From an uncultured Bacteroidales bacterium (lineage in GTDB: Bacteria; Bacteroidota; Bacteroidia; Bacteroidales; UBA932), in contig CAKVAS010000001.1 of the NCBI GenBank assembly GCA_934725015.1, positions 310,001 to 374,000 of the forward strand: DNA of 64,000 bases. Reading direction: 5' to 3'. The notes beneath the pieces were generated by a model. That model made no database searches and was not told where the DNA came from. It saw nothing but the letters and a program-made list of their open reading frames with translations. Of the stretch, positions 16,917-26,115 are shown piece by piece. A program made the translations under genes and the position numbers. How positions within the stretch are numbered: the first letter of the stretch is position 1; every line of letters starts with the position of its first letter.

Positions 16917-18107
16917 TTATTCAATTACTCTACTGGAGCCGAGGCAGGCCTCAATGCGGGCGGCTATGAGGCGGTGGCGGCGTTCCATCAGCTCGTGGAG
17001 ACGGGAAGCGTAGTGGTTGCGCTCGCGGTAGTCCATAATGAAGGCCGTGACGCTGTAGAAGGCGAACTGGGAAATCAGGCCTATGAGCTGCGGACGAATC
17101 ATCGGGAGAGTGGCGGCGGCGTTGTTGATGGCGTGGAAGCCCTGAATGCCGAAGGTCGATGGGAAAATCCATGAGACGGCTTTCCAGAACGGCGGCATGG
17201 AGCTTACCGGCCAGATGGTGCCGCTGAGGAAGAGGCAGATGGAAGACACAAAGAGGAGTTCCACGAAGACCGTCTCCCTGTGGCGGATGAAGCGGCTGAA
17301 GGTGAAGCTGAACGCCACGCAGTCGATGACGAAGAAGAAAATCAGCGCGAGAAGACTTCCGAGCTGACCCCTCTGAGGCATCCCGAACAGGGCCGGAACG
17401 ACCATAAGGCACCAGACTGCAATGCCGAGGTAAATCAGCGCGTAGGCGGCCGCCCTTCCGAGGAGCGAGCCGTCGTGGGTGGCGTTGCCCTCGCGCATCG
17501 AGCCGTTCATCACGCTCACTCCGAAGAACATGGTCTGCTGGATGACAAGAAGAAGCGCAGCGGAGAGGAAGAAAATCAGGAACGACCAGTTCGTGTTGAA
17601 CGGAACGTTCTCCTCCGCCGGGATGGCATCGACCATCTGGGAGATTGTGGCATCAGTCAGTCCCGTCATCGCGAGACGGGATGAGCCTATGGTGCGGAGC
17701 TCGTCAATCATGACATGATTCACGGCCATAGTTATATTCTTGTAGTAGAGGAAACTGGCCATGTCCGCGTATGTCGAGACAGTCGCCTGCTCCATCTTCG
17801 CGAGCCTGTCGCCGTAGTCCTCCGGGAAGAGCACGATGCCGTGAACTTTCCTTTCCTCAAGCAGTTGCCGGGCCTCGGCCATGGACACGCACCTGTAGGC
17901 TACATCCACCTCGCGGGTGGCGTCAATCTTCTGTATGAAGCGCCTGCTGTCGCTGCTCTGGCTTAAATCCACCACGGCTACCGGCATCTCATCGACCGTG
18001 CCCTTATAGTAAATCAGTCCGTAGATGACCGGATAGAGCAGACCTCCGAGGAGGAAGATGATGAGGACATATGAATCCGCAAATATGCGTCGCAATTCTT
18101 TTAACAT
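16917..18107 (-). CDS. ABC-2 type transporter permease (efflux)
   Basis: A 396-residue inner-membrane protein of the ABC-2 permease group (YhhJ/YbhR-like). It has one TM near residues 12-33, a large periplasmic domain (40-165) and a cluster of about five TM segments from 175 to 360. It is the last gene of the operon tolC-hlyD-permease-permease, with 57 bp to the preceding permease. The family exports drugs or other small molecules through HlyD and TolC-like partners. No ATP-binding subunit is encoded in this operon, so either it is supplied elsewhere or the complex works differently. A stem-loop with T-run follows. Substrate cannot be inferred. Confidence 0.92.
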   Translation of the reverse strand: MLKELRRIFADSYVLIIFLLGGLLYPVIYGLIYYKGTVDEMPVAVVDLSQSSDSRRFIQKIDATREVDVAYRCVSMAEARQLLEERKVHGIVLFPEDYGDRLAKMEQATVSTYADMASFLYYKNITMAVNHVMIDELRTIGSSRLAMTGLTDATISQMVDAIPAEENVPFNTNWSFLIFFLSAALLLVIQQTMFFGVSVMNGSMREGNATHDGSLLGRAAAYALIYLGIAVWCLMVVPALFGMPQRGQLGSLLALIFFFVIDCVAFSFTFSRFIRHRETVFVELLFVSSICLFLSGTIWPVSSMPPFWKAVSWIFPSTFGIQGFHAINNAAATLPMIRPQLIGLISQFAFYSVTAFIMDYRERNHYASRLHELMERRHRLIAARIEACLGSSRVIE

Positions 18108-18164
18108 AATCGTATATTCCTATATATCATTGATATGTCATATCTTCGGCATATCGTAATATTT

Positions 18165-19328
18165 CTATCTCTCGTAGTTCTCGTTCACCCACGCCCTCTT
18201 GAGACGTCCGCTGACACAGAGCGGGCCGACGAGGAAGAGGAGAAGGCAGACCAGGTATGGCCACCAGTCACCGAGTCCCGTGCCGTAAATCGCCTCCTGG
18301 ACGTATGCCAGATAGTAGAAGCGCAGCGGGAAGAGGACGGCGATGCCCTGAATTGCCTTCGGCATGGCCTCCACGGGGAAGGTGAAACCGGAGAACGAGA
18401 ATCCGAGAATCGTGAACAGAGCCGCGATGCTGAGGGCGAACCTCAGCGTAGGGAGAAGCCCCACAATCGTCACTGCCACAGCCTCACAGGCAAGGATGAA
18501 CACCACCATGAGCAGCATCATGTTGCCGACGCTTCCCGCGACAGGGAACTTGCACACGCCGTACATCAGCAGATCAAGCGTCAGTCCCATAAGGAGATAG
18601 ACCAGCGTGTAAGGAGTAAGTTTTCCTAACAGCGCGGCGGCGAACGAGCCGTCGGCCGTCTCCATCAGTTCCTTTGACGTGCCGTAGCGGAGTTCAGAGC
18701 CGAGAGCGTAAATCAGCACGAAGACGATGCTCAGGCAGAGAAGACCCGGAAGAATGATGTTGTTCAGGTACATGCTGTAGTTCGTCATCGGGTTGCCGAT
18801 GTGGTGCTCGTCAATCGTGATAGGCTGTATCATTCCCATAATCTCGCCGTCGGAGAGTCCCTTGGCGCGGAACACTTCCCGCTGCACTGCTCCTCCGGTG
18901 AGGGTTACCATAGTGAGGACATCCTTGTAGCTCAGCGCGCCGGCAATCATGTAGAGCGAGTTCACATAGTAGGTGAACGTCGGCTGACGGTTTGCATAGA
19001 TGTCCGCGGCCATATTCTTGGGAATCACGCAGACGGATGCAACCTCGCCGGTCTGCATCGCGTCGCGTGCTTCGGAAAAGCTGTCGAAATGGACGACCTT
19101 GCCGAGCTGCGTCGCGTCAAGCTGGCTGCAGAAGTTGCGGGAGAGGGACGAGTTGTCCATGTCAACCACTCCGATCGGCAGTCTTTCAGGGAGTCCGGCC
19201 TTGAAGAATGTCAGGTAGAAAAGACAGCAGACTGCCATCATGACCACCGATCCGAGCAGATAGACAGGTTTGCGGCGTATAATCCCGAACTCACGCCGCA
19301 TAACTTTCAAAAACGCATTATCTTTCAT
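18165..19328 (-). CDS. ABC-2 type transporter permease (efflux)
   Basis: A 387-residue permease paralogous to its downstream neighbour, with the same plan: an N-terminal TM at about 19-40, a periplasmic domain (residues 45-175) and five or six C-terminal TM segments. The ATG at 19328 (MKDNAFLKVM) is preferred over a TTG three codons upstream. It lies 29 bp downstream of the HlyD gene. Paired ABC-2 permeases without a linked ATPase following hlyD are common in Bacteroidetes efflux operons; the pair probably forms a heterodimer. Substrate unknown. Confidence 0.92.
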   Translation of the reverse strand: MKDNAFLKVMRREFGIIRRKPVYLLGSVVMMAVCCLFYLTFFKAGLPERLPIGVVDMDNSSLSRNFCSQLDATQLGKVVHFDSFSEARDAMQTGEVASVCVIPKNMAADIYANRQPTFTYYVNSLYMIAGALSYKDVLTMVTLTGGAVQREVFRAKGLSDGEIMGMIQPITIDEHHIGNPMTNYSMYLNNIILPGLLCLSIVFVLIYALGSELRYGTSKELMETADGSFAAALLGKLTPYTLVYLLMGLTLDLLMYGVCKFPVAGSVGNMMLLMVVFILACEAVAVTIVGLLPTLRFALSIAALFTILGFSFSGFTFPVEAMPKAIQGIAVLFPLRFYYLAYVQEAIYGTGLGDWWPYLVCLLLFLVGPLCVSGRLKRAWVNENYER

Positions 19329-19357
19329 TGCAATCAAAAGTCTTGTTCAGGATTAAA

Positions 19358-20347
19358 TTACTTTACAACAATAGCTGTCATTCCAGGGCGAAGACCGTCA
19401 ATTTTTGAGGTCGGAACAGCGCGTACCTCGAAGGTCTTCGCGTCATACTGGTCAGTCTCCTTGGTCGCCCTCCAGGTGGCATAGGACTCGCGTGCGGCGA
19501 TGTAGGTCACGGTCGCCTCGATTTCCTTGCCGTCGAGAGCAGGGATGCTGAGACGGAGCCTGTCGCCGGACTTCATGCTGTGGAGCTTGTCCTCGCGGAT
19601 GTTGAAGGTGAACCACATATCAGAAAGGTCTGTCACCGTCATGATCGGGGAGCCTGTTCCCACAAGCTCGCCCACATGAGGGTAGCGTGCGGAAATGACT
19701 CCATCTACCGGCGAGGTGAGCTTGAGCTCGGAAAGATAGGACTTGACTTCCATCACGGCGCCGTTTGCCCTGTCAACCAGGGCTATCGCGGCGGCCTTGT
19801 CCTCCTCGCGGGCACCCTTCACGGCCATGTCATACTGGGACTTCGCGGCCTCGGCGGTCGCTGCGGCGGCATTGTACTGTGCGGTGGCCTCGTCAAACTT
19901 CTGGTCACTTATTACATTCTGCTCGTGAAGCCTTGTGGCACGGTCGAGAGTCTTCTTCGCGATGTCCTTGCCCACGAGAGCCTTCTGCCAGATTTCATAG
20001 GCTCCGGCAATCTCTTCCTTACGGGCTCCTGTGTTCGCCTTGTTGCGCTGAGCGGCGGCCGCAGCGTATGCCGCGTTTGCCTGAGCGAGCTTTGCGCGAA
20101 CCTCAGGAGAGTCTATGAGAACGAGGGTGTCTCCCTTGTGGACCATGTCGCCCTCTGCGGCATAGAACGCCTCGATACGTCCCGGAACCTTTCCGGAGAT
20201 GCGGTATTCGGCAGCCTCGGCCTCACCCTGAATGACGGCTTCCTTAGGCTTTGAGAAGATGATACCAAGCACAGCCACAGCTGCGATGAGTGCAACCAGA
20301 ACGATGATTCCAAGAAGCAGGTTGCCTTTTTTCTGAGTCTTTTCCAT
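19358..20347 (-). CDS. HlyD-family periplasmic adaptor protein
   Basis: A 329-residue membrane-fusion protein with one N-terminal TM (residues 10-30), a split biotinyl-lipoyl domain (around AEYRISGKVPGRIEAFYAAEGD near 47 and LTSPVDGVISARYPHVGELV near 212), a long alpha-hairpin between them rich in Ala and coiled coil (75-205), and a beta-barrel with GLRPGMTAIV at the end. It links the inner-membrane permeases to the TolC-like channel. It sits between tolC and the permeases; the 186-bp gap to tolC holds strong hairpins that may tune expression. Confidence 0.95.
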   Translation of the reverse strand: MEKTQKKGNLLLGIIVLVALIAAVAVLGIIFSKPKEAVIQGEAEAAEYRISGKVPGRIEAFYAAEGDMVHKGDTLVLIDSPEVRAKLAQANAAYAAAAAQRNKANTGARKEEIAGAYEIWQKALVGKDIAKKTLDRATRLHEQNVISDQKFDEATAQYNAAAATAEAAKSQYDMAVKGAREEDKAAAIALVDRANGAVMEVKSYLSELKLTSPVDGVISARYPHVGELVGTGSPIMTVTDLSDMWFTFNIREDKLHSMKSGDRLRLSIPALDGKEIEATVTYIAARESYATWRATKETDQYDAKTFEVRAVPTSKIDGLRPGMTAIVVK

Positions 20348-20397
20348 TGTATTGTATTTTTTATTATTATCAGTTATAACTATTTATTACTTATTAA

Positions 20398-20531
20398 AGC
20401 ATCTCGAATAAAGAGGTTTGATAAAAAGATGAGATGCAAGGCGGATGGTGAAGTTCAAACCGCAGCAACCTGATGGTTGTGAGGATTTGAACAAGACACC
20501 CAACGAAGCAGATCGCTTTTTTGCAAACCTC
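20398..20531. repeat. Hairpin-rich intergenic element between tolC and hlyD
   Basis: Contains GCATCTC/GAGATGC facing arms (about 20399-20437) and a nested hairpin GTTCAAA/TTTGAAC enclosing CAACC-TGAT-GGTTG (20453-20492), then AAGC-n5-GCTT with a T-run on the plus strand. It lies inside the operon transcript and resembles a mobile intergenic repeat rather than a gene. Confidence 0.6.
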
Positions 20532-20533
20532 GC

Positions 20534-22021
20534 TTACAGTCGGCCCTCGGCTTTGGCAAGGTTTACACTGCACATCTGCAGCTCCACGCCGGTCTCGATG
20601 TACTCGGAATGCGCCTGAAGCCAGGCCGTCTGCGCCTGAAGCACCACATTGGATGCAATCATGCCCTCGTTCCATCCGGCGGTGGCCACGCGAAGGTTCT
20701 CCTCCGCATTCTCAAGGTTGCTCTCGGCGGTGGTGAGCTTCTCAAGAGCCTCCCCCTGCTGCTGGCGGAGCTGCGCGACCTGAAGCGAAATCATCTCCTT
20801 CGCGTCGTCGAGCCTGTACTGGGTCAGAGCGGCCTCGGCCTTGGCCTTCTTCGTCTTCTGGATGGCCTCGGTGCCGTGGAAGATAGGCACGTTAACCACA
20901 ACCCCTGCGGAGAAGAAGCCTCCGAACTTGTTCTGGAAACCGTTGAAGATGTTAGGGTTAGTCACGGCATAGTTCGCCATCACGGCCACCGTCGGAAGAC
21001 CGTCGGCACGCACGACCGCAACCTTCTTGTCATAGATTTTCTTCGCCAGGTCGAGACTTCTGATTTCAGGCCTTGCCGCATAGATTTCCTCGTCAGAAAT
21101 CACAGGGCTCATTTCCGGCACCGGAATCGCGTCCAGACTCTCGTCCGCGAGAGTAATCTGACTGTCAAGAGGAAGCCCGCACTCCTTGCAGAGAAGCATC
21201 TTCGCGAGCACCAGTCCGTTGGTTGCCTTCGTGAGAAGCATCTCGGCCTCGTTGGTCTTCACCTTTATCGTCAGCGCGTCAGAAGGAGTCGCGAACCCTT
21301 CGGCCACGAGCGCATCGACATCCTTCCCCATCTGACGGAGGAGGTCGGCATAGTTCTCGGCGAGGTTCTTCTTCGCGGCGATGGAGACAATCTGCCAGTA
21401 GGCCTGCTCGATGTCGGCGAGAACCTGCGCGTGCTCAGCGTCATACTGCGACTTCGCCAGTTCCTCGGCATATTTTGCCATCTGGTTGGAAGCCACAATC
21501 TTGCCGCCCATGAACACCGGCTGCTGAACCGAAACGACAGCCCCGCACAGATTGTGCATATTGAGCGTCAGGGCGTCCGTGATGTGCTGGCCTATCGCGT
21601 TGATAGGAGTGGCAATGTCCGTCGCCTTGAGACCGTTGATTATCTTCTGGAATGCCGGATCGGTCATGTACTTGTTGAACACGTCCGGGTCGGAAATCAG
21701 TCCCAGAACCTTGTTGGTCACGTCGTCCTGGAGCACGGTTCCGGCATTCTGAATCTCCTTTGCCTGATCGTCGCTGATGAGCTTCCAGTCACGGCTGGTG
21801 TACATATACGCTCCGGTAGCCGTAATCTTCGGGAAATAGTTCGCGAGGGCGATGTTCCTGTCGTACCCCGCAACCTTGATTTTCTGTTCCGCCGTCTTCA
21901 GCGAATTGTTGTTCTCAACCGCCATCTGCCTGCACTCGTCAAGAGTCAGAACCTGCTGCGCACCGGCGTAAGTCGGAAGCACACAAAGGGCTGCGGCGAT
22001 AATCCACATCATTCTTTTCAT
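20534..22021 (-). CDS. TolC-family outer-membrane efflux protein
   Basis: A 495-residue OEP-family channel. The signal peptide ends near AGAQ at residue 22, followed by LTLDECRQMAVENNNSLKTAEQ, the usual start of the first OEP repeat. Two OEP repeats made of long helices (residues 25-270 and 290-490) include the segments QYDAEHAQVLADIEQAYW and GVVVNVPIFHGTEAI. It forms the outer-membrane exit duct for the HlyD/ABC-2 system encoded downstream. It is the first gene of the operon, divergent from the AraC-family regulator gene at 22238, which probably controls it. Assignment is secure; substrate unknown. Confidence 0.95.
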   Translation of the reverse strand: MKRMMWIIAAALCVLPTYAGAQQVLTLDECRQMAVENNNSLKTAEQKIKVAGYDRNIALANYFPKITATGAYMYTSRDWKLISDDQAKEIQNAGTVLQDDVTNKVLGLISDPDVFNKYMTDPAFQKIINGLKATDIATPINAIGQHITDALTLNMHNLCGAVVSVQQPVFMGGKIVASNQMAKYAEELAKSQYDAEHAQVLADIEQAYWQIVSIAAKKNLAENYADLLRQMGKDVDALVAEGFATPSDALTIKVKTNEAEMLLTKATNGLVLAKMLLCKECGLPLDSQITLADESLDAIPVPEMSPVISDEEIYAARPEIRSLDLAKKIYDKKVAVVRADGLPTVAVMANYAVTNPNIFNGFQNKFGGFFSAGVVVNVPIFHGTEAIQKTKKAKAEAALTQYRLDDAKEMISLQVAQLRQQQGEALEKLTTAESNLENAEENLRVATAGWNEGMIASNVVLQAQTAWLQAHSEYIETGVELQMCSVNLAKAEGRL

Positions 22022-22196
22022 TTTCCTATCTGTTTTAATTATTTTCCTGACCTTGCACCCAACCGGCAGAAAATCCGAATTGAATGCGGCGGCATATTAT
22101 TCAAAACAGTTGCCATACGAGAGAAAATATGTATAACAAATAGGGCGCATAAATATACATTTTGTCGCAAAAAACGACTTTTTAATAATTTATGCG

Positions 22197-22204
22197 TACT
22201 TTTG
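22197..22204 (+). promoter_or_regulatory. -7 element for the AraC-family regulator
   Basis: TACTTTTG matches TAnnTTTG, about 34 bp before the regulator start, in the 216-bp divergent region shared with tolC. Confidence 0.55.
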
Positions 22205-22237
22205 TAACCCGACATAAACGACAAAATGTAAATGATT

Positions 22238-23152
22238 ATGGAAAAATACCGTGAACTCAGCATCCGTGAACTCAGACACCTGTCCTCGGCTCCGGCGATA
22301 AGTGACAATTTGTCAGACGACCTGTTCATCGCGGATATGCACTACGAATCGAAGATGGACATCATCGAATATCCCTGCCGCTTCCATGGATATGTGGCGT
22401 TCTTCTGCATCGAGGGAACCTTTGAAGTGGAGATAAACCTCAAGAAATTCACGATACAGAAGGAGTCAATGTTCATATACACTCCCGGTAACATCGTGAG
22501 AGTCACAAGCATAGACCCGAAGGAAAAGGAATCCGTGCATTTTGTCGTCGTCGCGATTTCCGAAGACCTGATGTCCAGCACCCGCTTCGACTTCAGCAAG
22601 CTCTACAACGAAAGCCTGCGCCTGCTCGAATCACCGTGCGTCGTAATCAGCGAAGGCGAGAGGGAACTCTGCCGCAAATATTTCGACCTCATACAGGAGG
22701 TCTCGCGGCTGAAGATTCCTAACCTCAAGGAGTCGGTGGCGTCGCTGATTTCATCCATATTCTACCTCATGGGGGCGCTCTGGACCGACAGGCTGTCGGC
22801 GGCAAGAAAAAACGGCGCGGAAGAAGTCTCCACGAGGTCACGGATAGTCCTCGAAGACTTCCTTATGCTCGTAAGGGACTATCACACAAAGGAAAGAAGC
22901 CTCTCTTTCTACGCGGACAAACTCTACCTCACTCCGAAATATCTCTCCAAGCTCATCAAGTCCGTCAGCGGAAAGTCGGCCCACGAGTGGATTGACTCGT
23001 TCGTCATCCTTGAAGCGAAAAACCTGCTGAAATACTCAGACATGAGCATAAAGTCCATCGTCTATGAGCTCAATTTCCCTAACCAGACGACATTCTACCG
23101 TTTCTTCAAGACCAAGACTGGCATGACCCCGTCGGAATATAGGAAAATGTAA
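22238..23152 (+). CDS. AraC-family transcriptional regulator
   Basis: About 304 residues. An N-terminal cupin-like sensing domain (residues 30-170) precedes a C-terminal AraC DNA-binding domain with two helix-turn-helix motifs: SFYADKLYLTPKYLSKLIK near 227 and DMSIKSIVYELNFPNQTTFYRFFK near 268, ending in the typical GMTPSEYR. The ATG at 22238 is used; one two codons upstream is equally possible. Divergent placement next to tolC suggests it regulates the efflux operon, probably in response to the exported compound. That role is inference from position. Confidence 0.93.
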   Translation: MEKYRELSIRELRHLSSAPAISDNLSDDLFIADMHYESKMDIIEYPCRFHGYVAFFCIEGTFEVEINLKKFTIQKESMFIYTPGNIVRVTSIDPKEKESVHFVVVAISEDLMSSTRFDFSKLYNESLRLLESPCVVISEGERELCRKYFDLIQEVSRLKIPNLKESVASLISSIFYLMGALWTDRLSAARKNGAEEVSTRSRIVLEDFLMLVRDYHTKERSLSFYADKLYLTPKYLSKLIKSVSGKSAHEWIDSFVILEAKNLLKYSDMSIKSIVYELNFPNQTTFYRFFKTKTGMTPSEYRKM

Positions 23153-23191
23153 GAAGTCCCGGGGTTTCTGTTTATTTTTTCGGCCGGAAGT

Positions 23192-23223
23192 CTTGCGAAT
23201 ATCAAGGCAAACTTATAATTTTG
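23192..23223 (+). promoter_or_regulatory. Promoter of the three-lipoprotein operon
   Basis: CTTG (23192-23195), 20 bp, then TAATTTTG (23216-23223) fits the Bacteroidetes promoter. The leader contains a hairpin CAGCCAA/TTGGCTG (23242-23270) ahead of the first start codon. Confidence 0.6.
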
Positions 23224-23300
23224 CACGCTTCAGTAGTATATCAGCCAAACATTTCATGAAGAATTGGCTGAAAAGTGTTTAAAATTATAAGTGTAAACGT

Positions 23301-25337
23301 ATGAAACGATTTCTGCCAATGTGCATTGCGGCAGCAGTGCTGTTCTTTGGCTGCGACAAGGAGAATGCGACTCCGGGCGGCCAGACCCCGACCCAACCCC
23401 AGACAAAATTTAACATAGAGCAGACTGCTCTCACCCAAGGCTCCTTCAGCGCGAGGATTACGCCGGCGGACAACGAGGCACCGTACTATTTCGGGGTTGT
23501 CACCAAGAAAGAATTCAATGAAAAATATGGAGACGACACTGAGGTTCTTCAGGAGGCATACATAGGCTGGTTCGACGAGATGGCCACCGCGAACGGGCTG
23601 TCCCTGAACGAGTTTCTCTCCAATGCCCTGCTGACGGGGATGCAGGACTACCGGTTCCGCGCACTCGACCCCGAGACCGAGTATCTGTTCTTCGTGTTCG
23701 GAGTAAGCTACGAAGGCAAAGTCACGACCGAAACGGAAACTATGGAATTCAAGACCCCGAAAGCGGTTCTCAAGGAAAATGCAAAAATAGACATAAGCCT
23801 CGTGGAGGCCGGCGCGACATGGTTCAAAGTCAAGTTCGACTGCAGCGACCCGGACATTTTCTACTACTACGACGTGATGACGCCTGACGTCTATGAGCAG
23901 TACTGCGGCAGCAATCCGGAAAACATAAAGTCCTATATGGAGTCGTACCTCAGCGCGATGAAGAGCGAGAACGACACATTCAAGGCGATGACCATGGCGC
24001 AGTTCATAACGGCCCTCACCGTCAGCGGAGAAAAGGAATACGACACGGCCCTTTCCGAAGCGGCCAACTCTCTTCTTCCCGAGATGGCCTATCCTGTTTT
24101 CGCGATAGGACTCGGCAACGACGGCAGTTTCACGACCGAGCCTTTCGTGCAGATGATTTCAACCACGGAAAGCCCTAAGAATGACTGGGTGACGATGGAA
24201 GAAACAGTGAGCGACACGGATTACAAAGTCACGATTGTCCCTGCGTGGGACGAAGTCTATGCCGCCATACTCGAACGCACGACATATTTTCAGGGTCTCA
24301 CCGACCAGGAATCCGTCGAGGCTCTTCTCGCGGCAAGGAAAGGCAGCTTCATGGACGACCTCTATACGGGCAAAATAAACTTCACGACTTCGTCACTGAT
24401 TCCGAGCGAGGACTACACCCTCTTCCTCATCGCCTGCACGCCTGACGGACTTCCCAAGACCGGAGATAAGCTTAATGTCAAGAAACTGGCCGTGACTACA
24501 ATGGAAGCGGCCATGACGGGCGCGGTCTATACCGTCAAGGTCTATGACGTCACCAAGACAGACGCAAAGGTCAGCGTTTCCGGAAACACGGCGGCGGAGG
24601 GACAGACCTACATGCTGAACTACATCACCAAAGAGCGTCTCGCCGCACTCACCGCCACGGAAGGCAGCGAGTCCGCAGCCTATAAGAAAGCCTGCGACGA
24701 ACTCATCGACTCCAAGCTCGAGTCCTGGAACAGCGGACACGCCGATGCGGCCATGGACAGAAAGGAGTTCCTTTCAAGGAGTCTCCTCACCGACATCGCG
24801 TCCGGCACCTACTATGACATCCCTGACCTCACGGCCGGAACCACCTACGAGATTTATGTCATCGGTCTGAAGGCCGACGGAACCTACACGACGGAGCCGT
24901 TCGTCTCCGAGTTCACTACCGTCGCGGACAAGAAGAGTCAGATTTCGCTGAGCGTCGGTATGACGGCGTGGATGTGGGACGAGATTTACCCGAACCAGAC
25001 AAACTACACCGTCTCCGCCAAGGCAAACCCTTACAACCTTGTCGGAGGGGCTTACTGCAAGTACTTCTTGGGCACGGACGAATGGTCGGGCAAATCCGGC
25101 TCTGAAATGGAGGAGCTTCTCAAGAAAGAAACTGCGGGACTTTACGGTTCAGCCAGCGCGGGCTTCCGGGCTGACCGGGGCACAAAGTTCTTTGTCTATT
25201 TCATCGGGGTTGACACCGACGGAGTAGCCACTGACATCATCAAGGTGACGCACACATCCAAAGAAGAGGGATCATCAGGTACGGGAATAGGAGTGAATGT
25301 CTCAATAGACAAGACTGAAACGATTCCTGTACGGTAG
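23301..25337 (+). CDS. Lipoprotein with repeated fibronectin-like domains
   Basis: A 678-residue protein with lipobox VLFFGC (Cys 18) and a Pro/Gln/Thr spacer. About five repeats of an Ig/FN3-like unit follow, starting near residues 35, 155, 293, 400 and 545. Each has a strand like KVTIVPA or KVSVSG, a helical insertion (for example YKKACDELIDSKLESW), and an end like TEYLFFVFG or TTYEIYVIGLKADG with TTEPF. Probably anchored on the cell surface. It is the first gene of a three-lipoprotein operon (34 and 12 bp gaps). I do not recognise a specific family and assign no function. Confidence 0.82.
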   Translation: MKRFLPMCIAAAVLFFGCDKENATPGGQTPTQPQTKFNIEQTALTQGSFSARITPADNEAPYYFGVVTKKEFNEKYGDDTEVLQEAYIGWFDEMATANGLSLNEFLSNALLTGMQDYRFRALDPETEYLFFVFGVSYEGKVTTETETMEFKTPKAVLKENAKIDISLVEAGATWFKVKFDCSDPDIFYYYDVMTPDVYEQYCGSNPENIKSYMESYLSAMKSENDTFKAMTMAQFITALTVSGEKEYDTALSEAANSLLPEMAYPVFAIGLGNDGSFTTEPFVQMISTTESPKNDWVTMEETVSDTDYKVTIVPAWDEVYAAILERTTYFQGLTDQESVEALLAARKGSFMDDLYTGKINFTTSSLIPSEDYTLFLIACTPDGLPKTGDKLNVKKLAVTTMEAAMTGAVYTVKVYDVTKTDAKVSVSGNTAAEGQTYMLNYITKERLAALTATEGSESAAYKKACDELIDSKLESWNSGHADAAMDRKEFLSRSLLTDIASGTYYDIPDLTAGTTYEIYVIGLKADGTYTTEPFVSEFTTVADKKSQISLSVGMTAWMWDEIYPNQTNYTVSAKANPYNLVGGAYCKYFLGTDEWSGKSGSEMEELLKKETAGLYGSASAGFRADRGTKFFVYFIGVDTDGVATDIIKVTHTSKEEGSSGTGIGVNVSIDKTETIPVR

Positions 25338-25371
25338 AAAAGCTGCGTTTCACTTCTGCGAGCACATTGCA

Positions 25372-26103
25372 ATGAGAACATACATTTTGAAACATTTCAC
25401 CATGGCACTTGCTGCGGCCGCGCTGTTTGCCGGCTGCAGCAAGCCTGTCAGCCAGGACCCCGGCACGCCTGAAAACCCTGACAAGCCGGGCACGTCGGAA
25501 CCGGAGACCTATGCCGTGGGGGATCTCTACGAGAAGGGATTTGTCAAGGGAGTGGTCGTGAGCGTCGATGAAAGCGGCGAGCACGGCTACATAGTGTCTC
25601 TGAAACAGCACGAGGAGTCCTGGGCCTACAGATATGAGGAAGCTATGGGCTCTCTTCCGGGCAGCGGCTCGTACAACACCGCCTGCGTGCAGAAGCTCTC
25701 CGGCTGGAAAGAATACTACCCGGCTTTCGCAAAGGCGGCCGAGGACAACGTCGGTGTGCTGAAGGACTGGTTTCTTCCGTCCATGAGCGAACTCGCCGCC
25801 CTCTATAAGGGCTACACCGGTCACGATGCGGATGAATCTGAAGGCGGGACCGGCTCGTTGGATTCGGTCAAGGCGAAAGGCGACGGCAAGGACGGTCAAG
25901 AGGAACAGCACAAGGCCTTCCTGAACAAATGCCTCACCGACAACGGCGGGGCTGCACTGGAGGATGCCGTATATTGGTCATCGAGCGAAAGCGGCCCGAG
26001 CATAGCGTACGCCTTCGACATGGGCACGGGAAAGTCGGTCGAGACACCAGCCGACCTGGACAAGAAGCAGAAGCACCTCGTCAGGGCAATGGCATCGTTT
26101 TAA
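25372..26103 (+). CDS. DUF1566-like lipoprotein
   Basis: A 243-residue lipoprotein (lipobox LFAGC, Cys 22). The body has a DUF1566/FISUMP-like layout: GDLYEKGFVKGVVVSVDE at the start, a WFLPSMSELAALY core near 135, then YWSSSESGPSIAYAFDMGTG near 204 and a terminal LVRAM. Such domains are found in surface proteins of Bacteroidetes. It lies between two FN3-type lipoprotein genes and is probably co-expressed and co-localised with them. Confidence 0.8.
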   Translation: MRTYILKHFTMALAAAALFAGCSKPVSQDPGTPENPDKPGTSEPETYAVGDLYEKGFVKGVVVSVDESGEHGYIVSLKQHEESWAYRYEEAMGSLPGSGSYNTACVQKLSGWKEYYPAFAKAAEDNVGVLKDWFLPSMSELAALYKGYTGHDADESEGGTGSLDSVKAKGDGKDGQEEQHKAFLNKCLTDNGGAALEDAVYWSSSESGPSIAYAFDMGTGKSVETPADLDKKQKHLVRAMASF

Positions 26104-26115
26104 GAAAAAAAAGAA

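Noticed and set aside
20394..20675. 93-codon minus-strand frame overlapping the end of tolC
   Set aside because: It is formed by the hairpin-rich intergenic element and the antisense/alternate frame of tolC; I see no protein features.
20609..22207. 532-codon open frame on the plus strand across tolC
   Set aside because: Antisense shadow of the TolC-family gene; composition is Arg/His/Leu-rich and it runs across the divergent promoter region.
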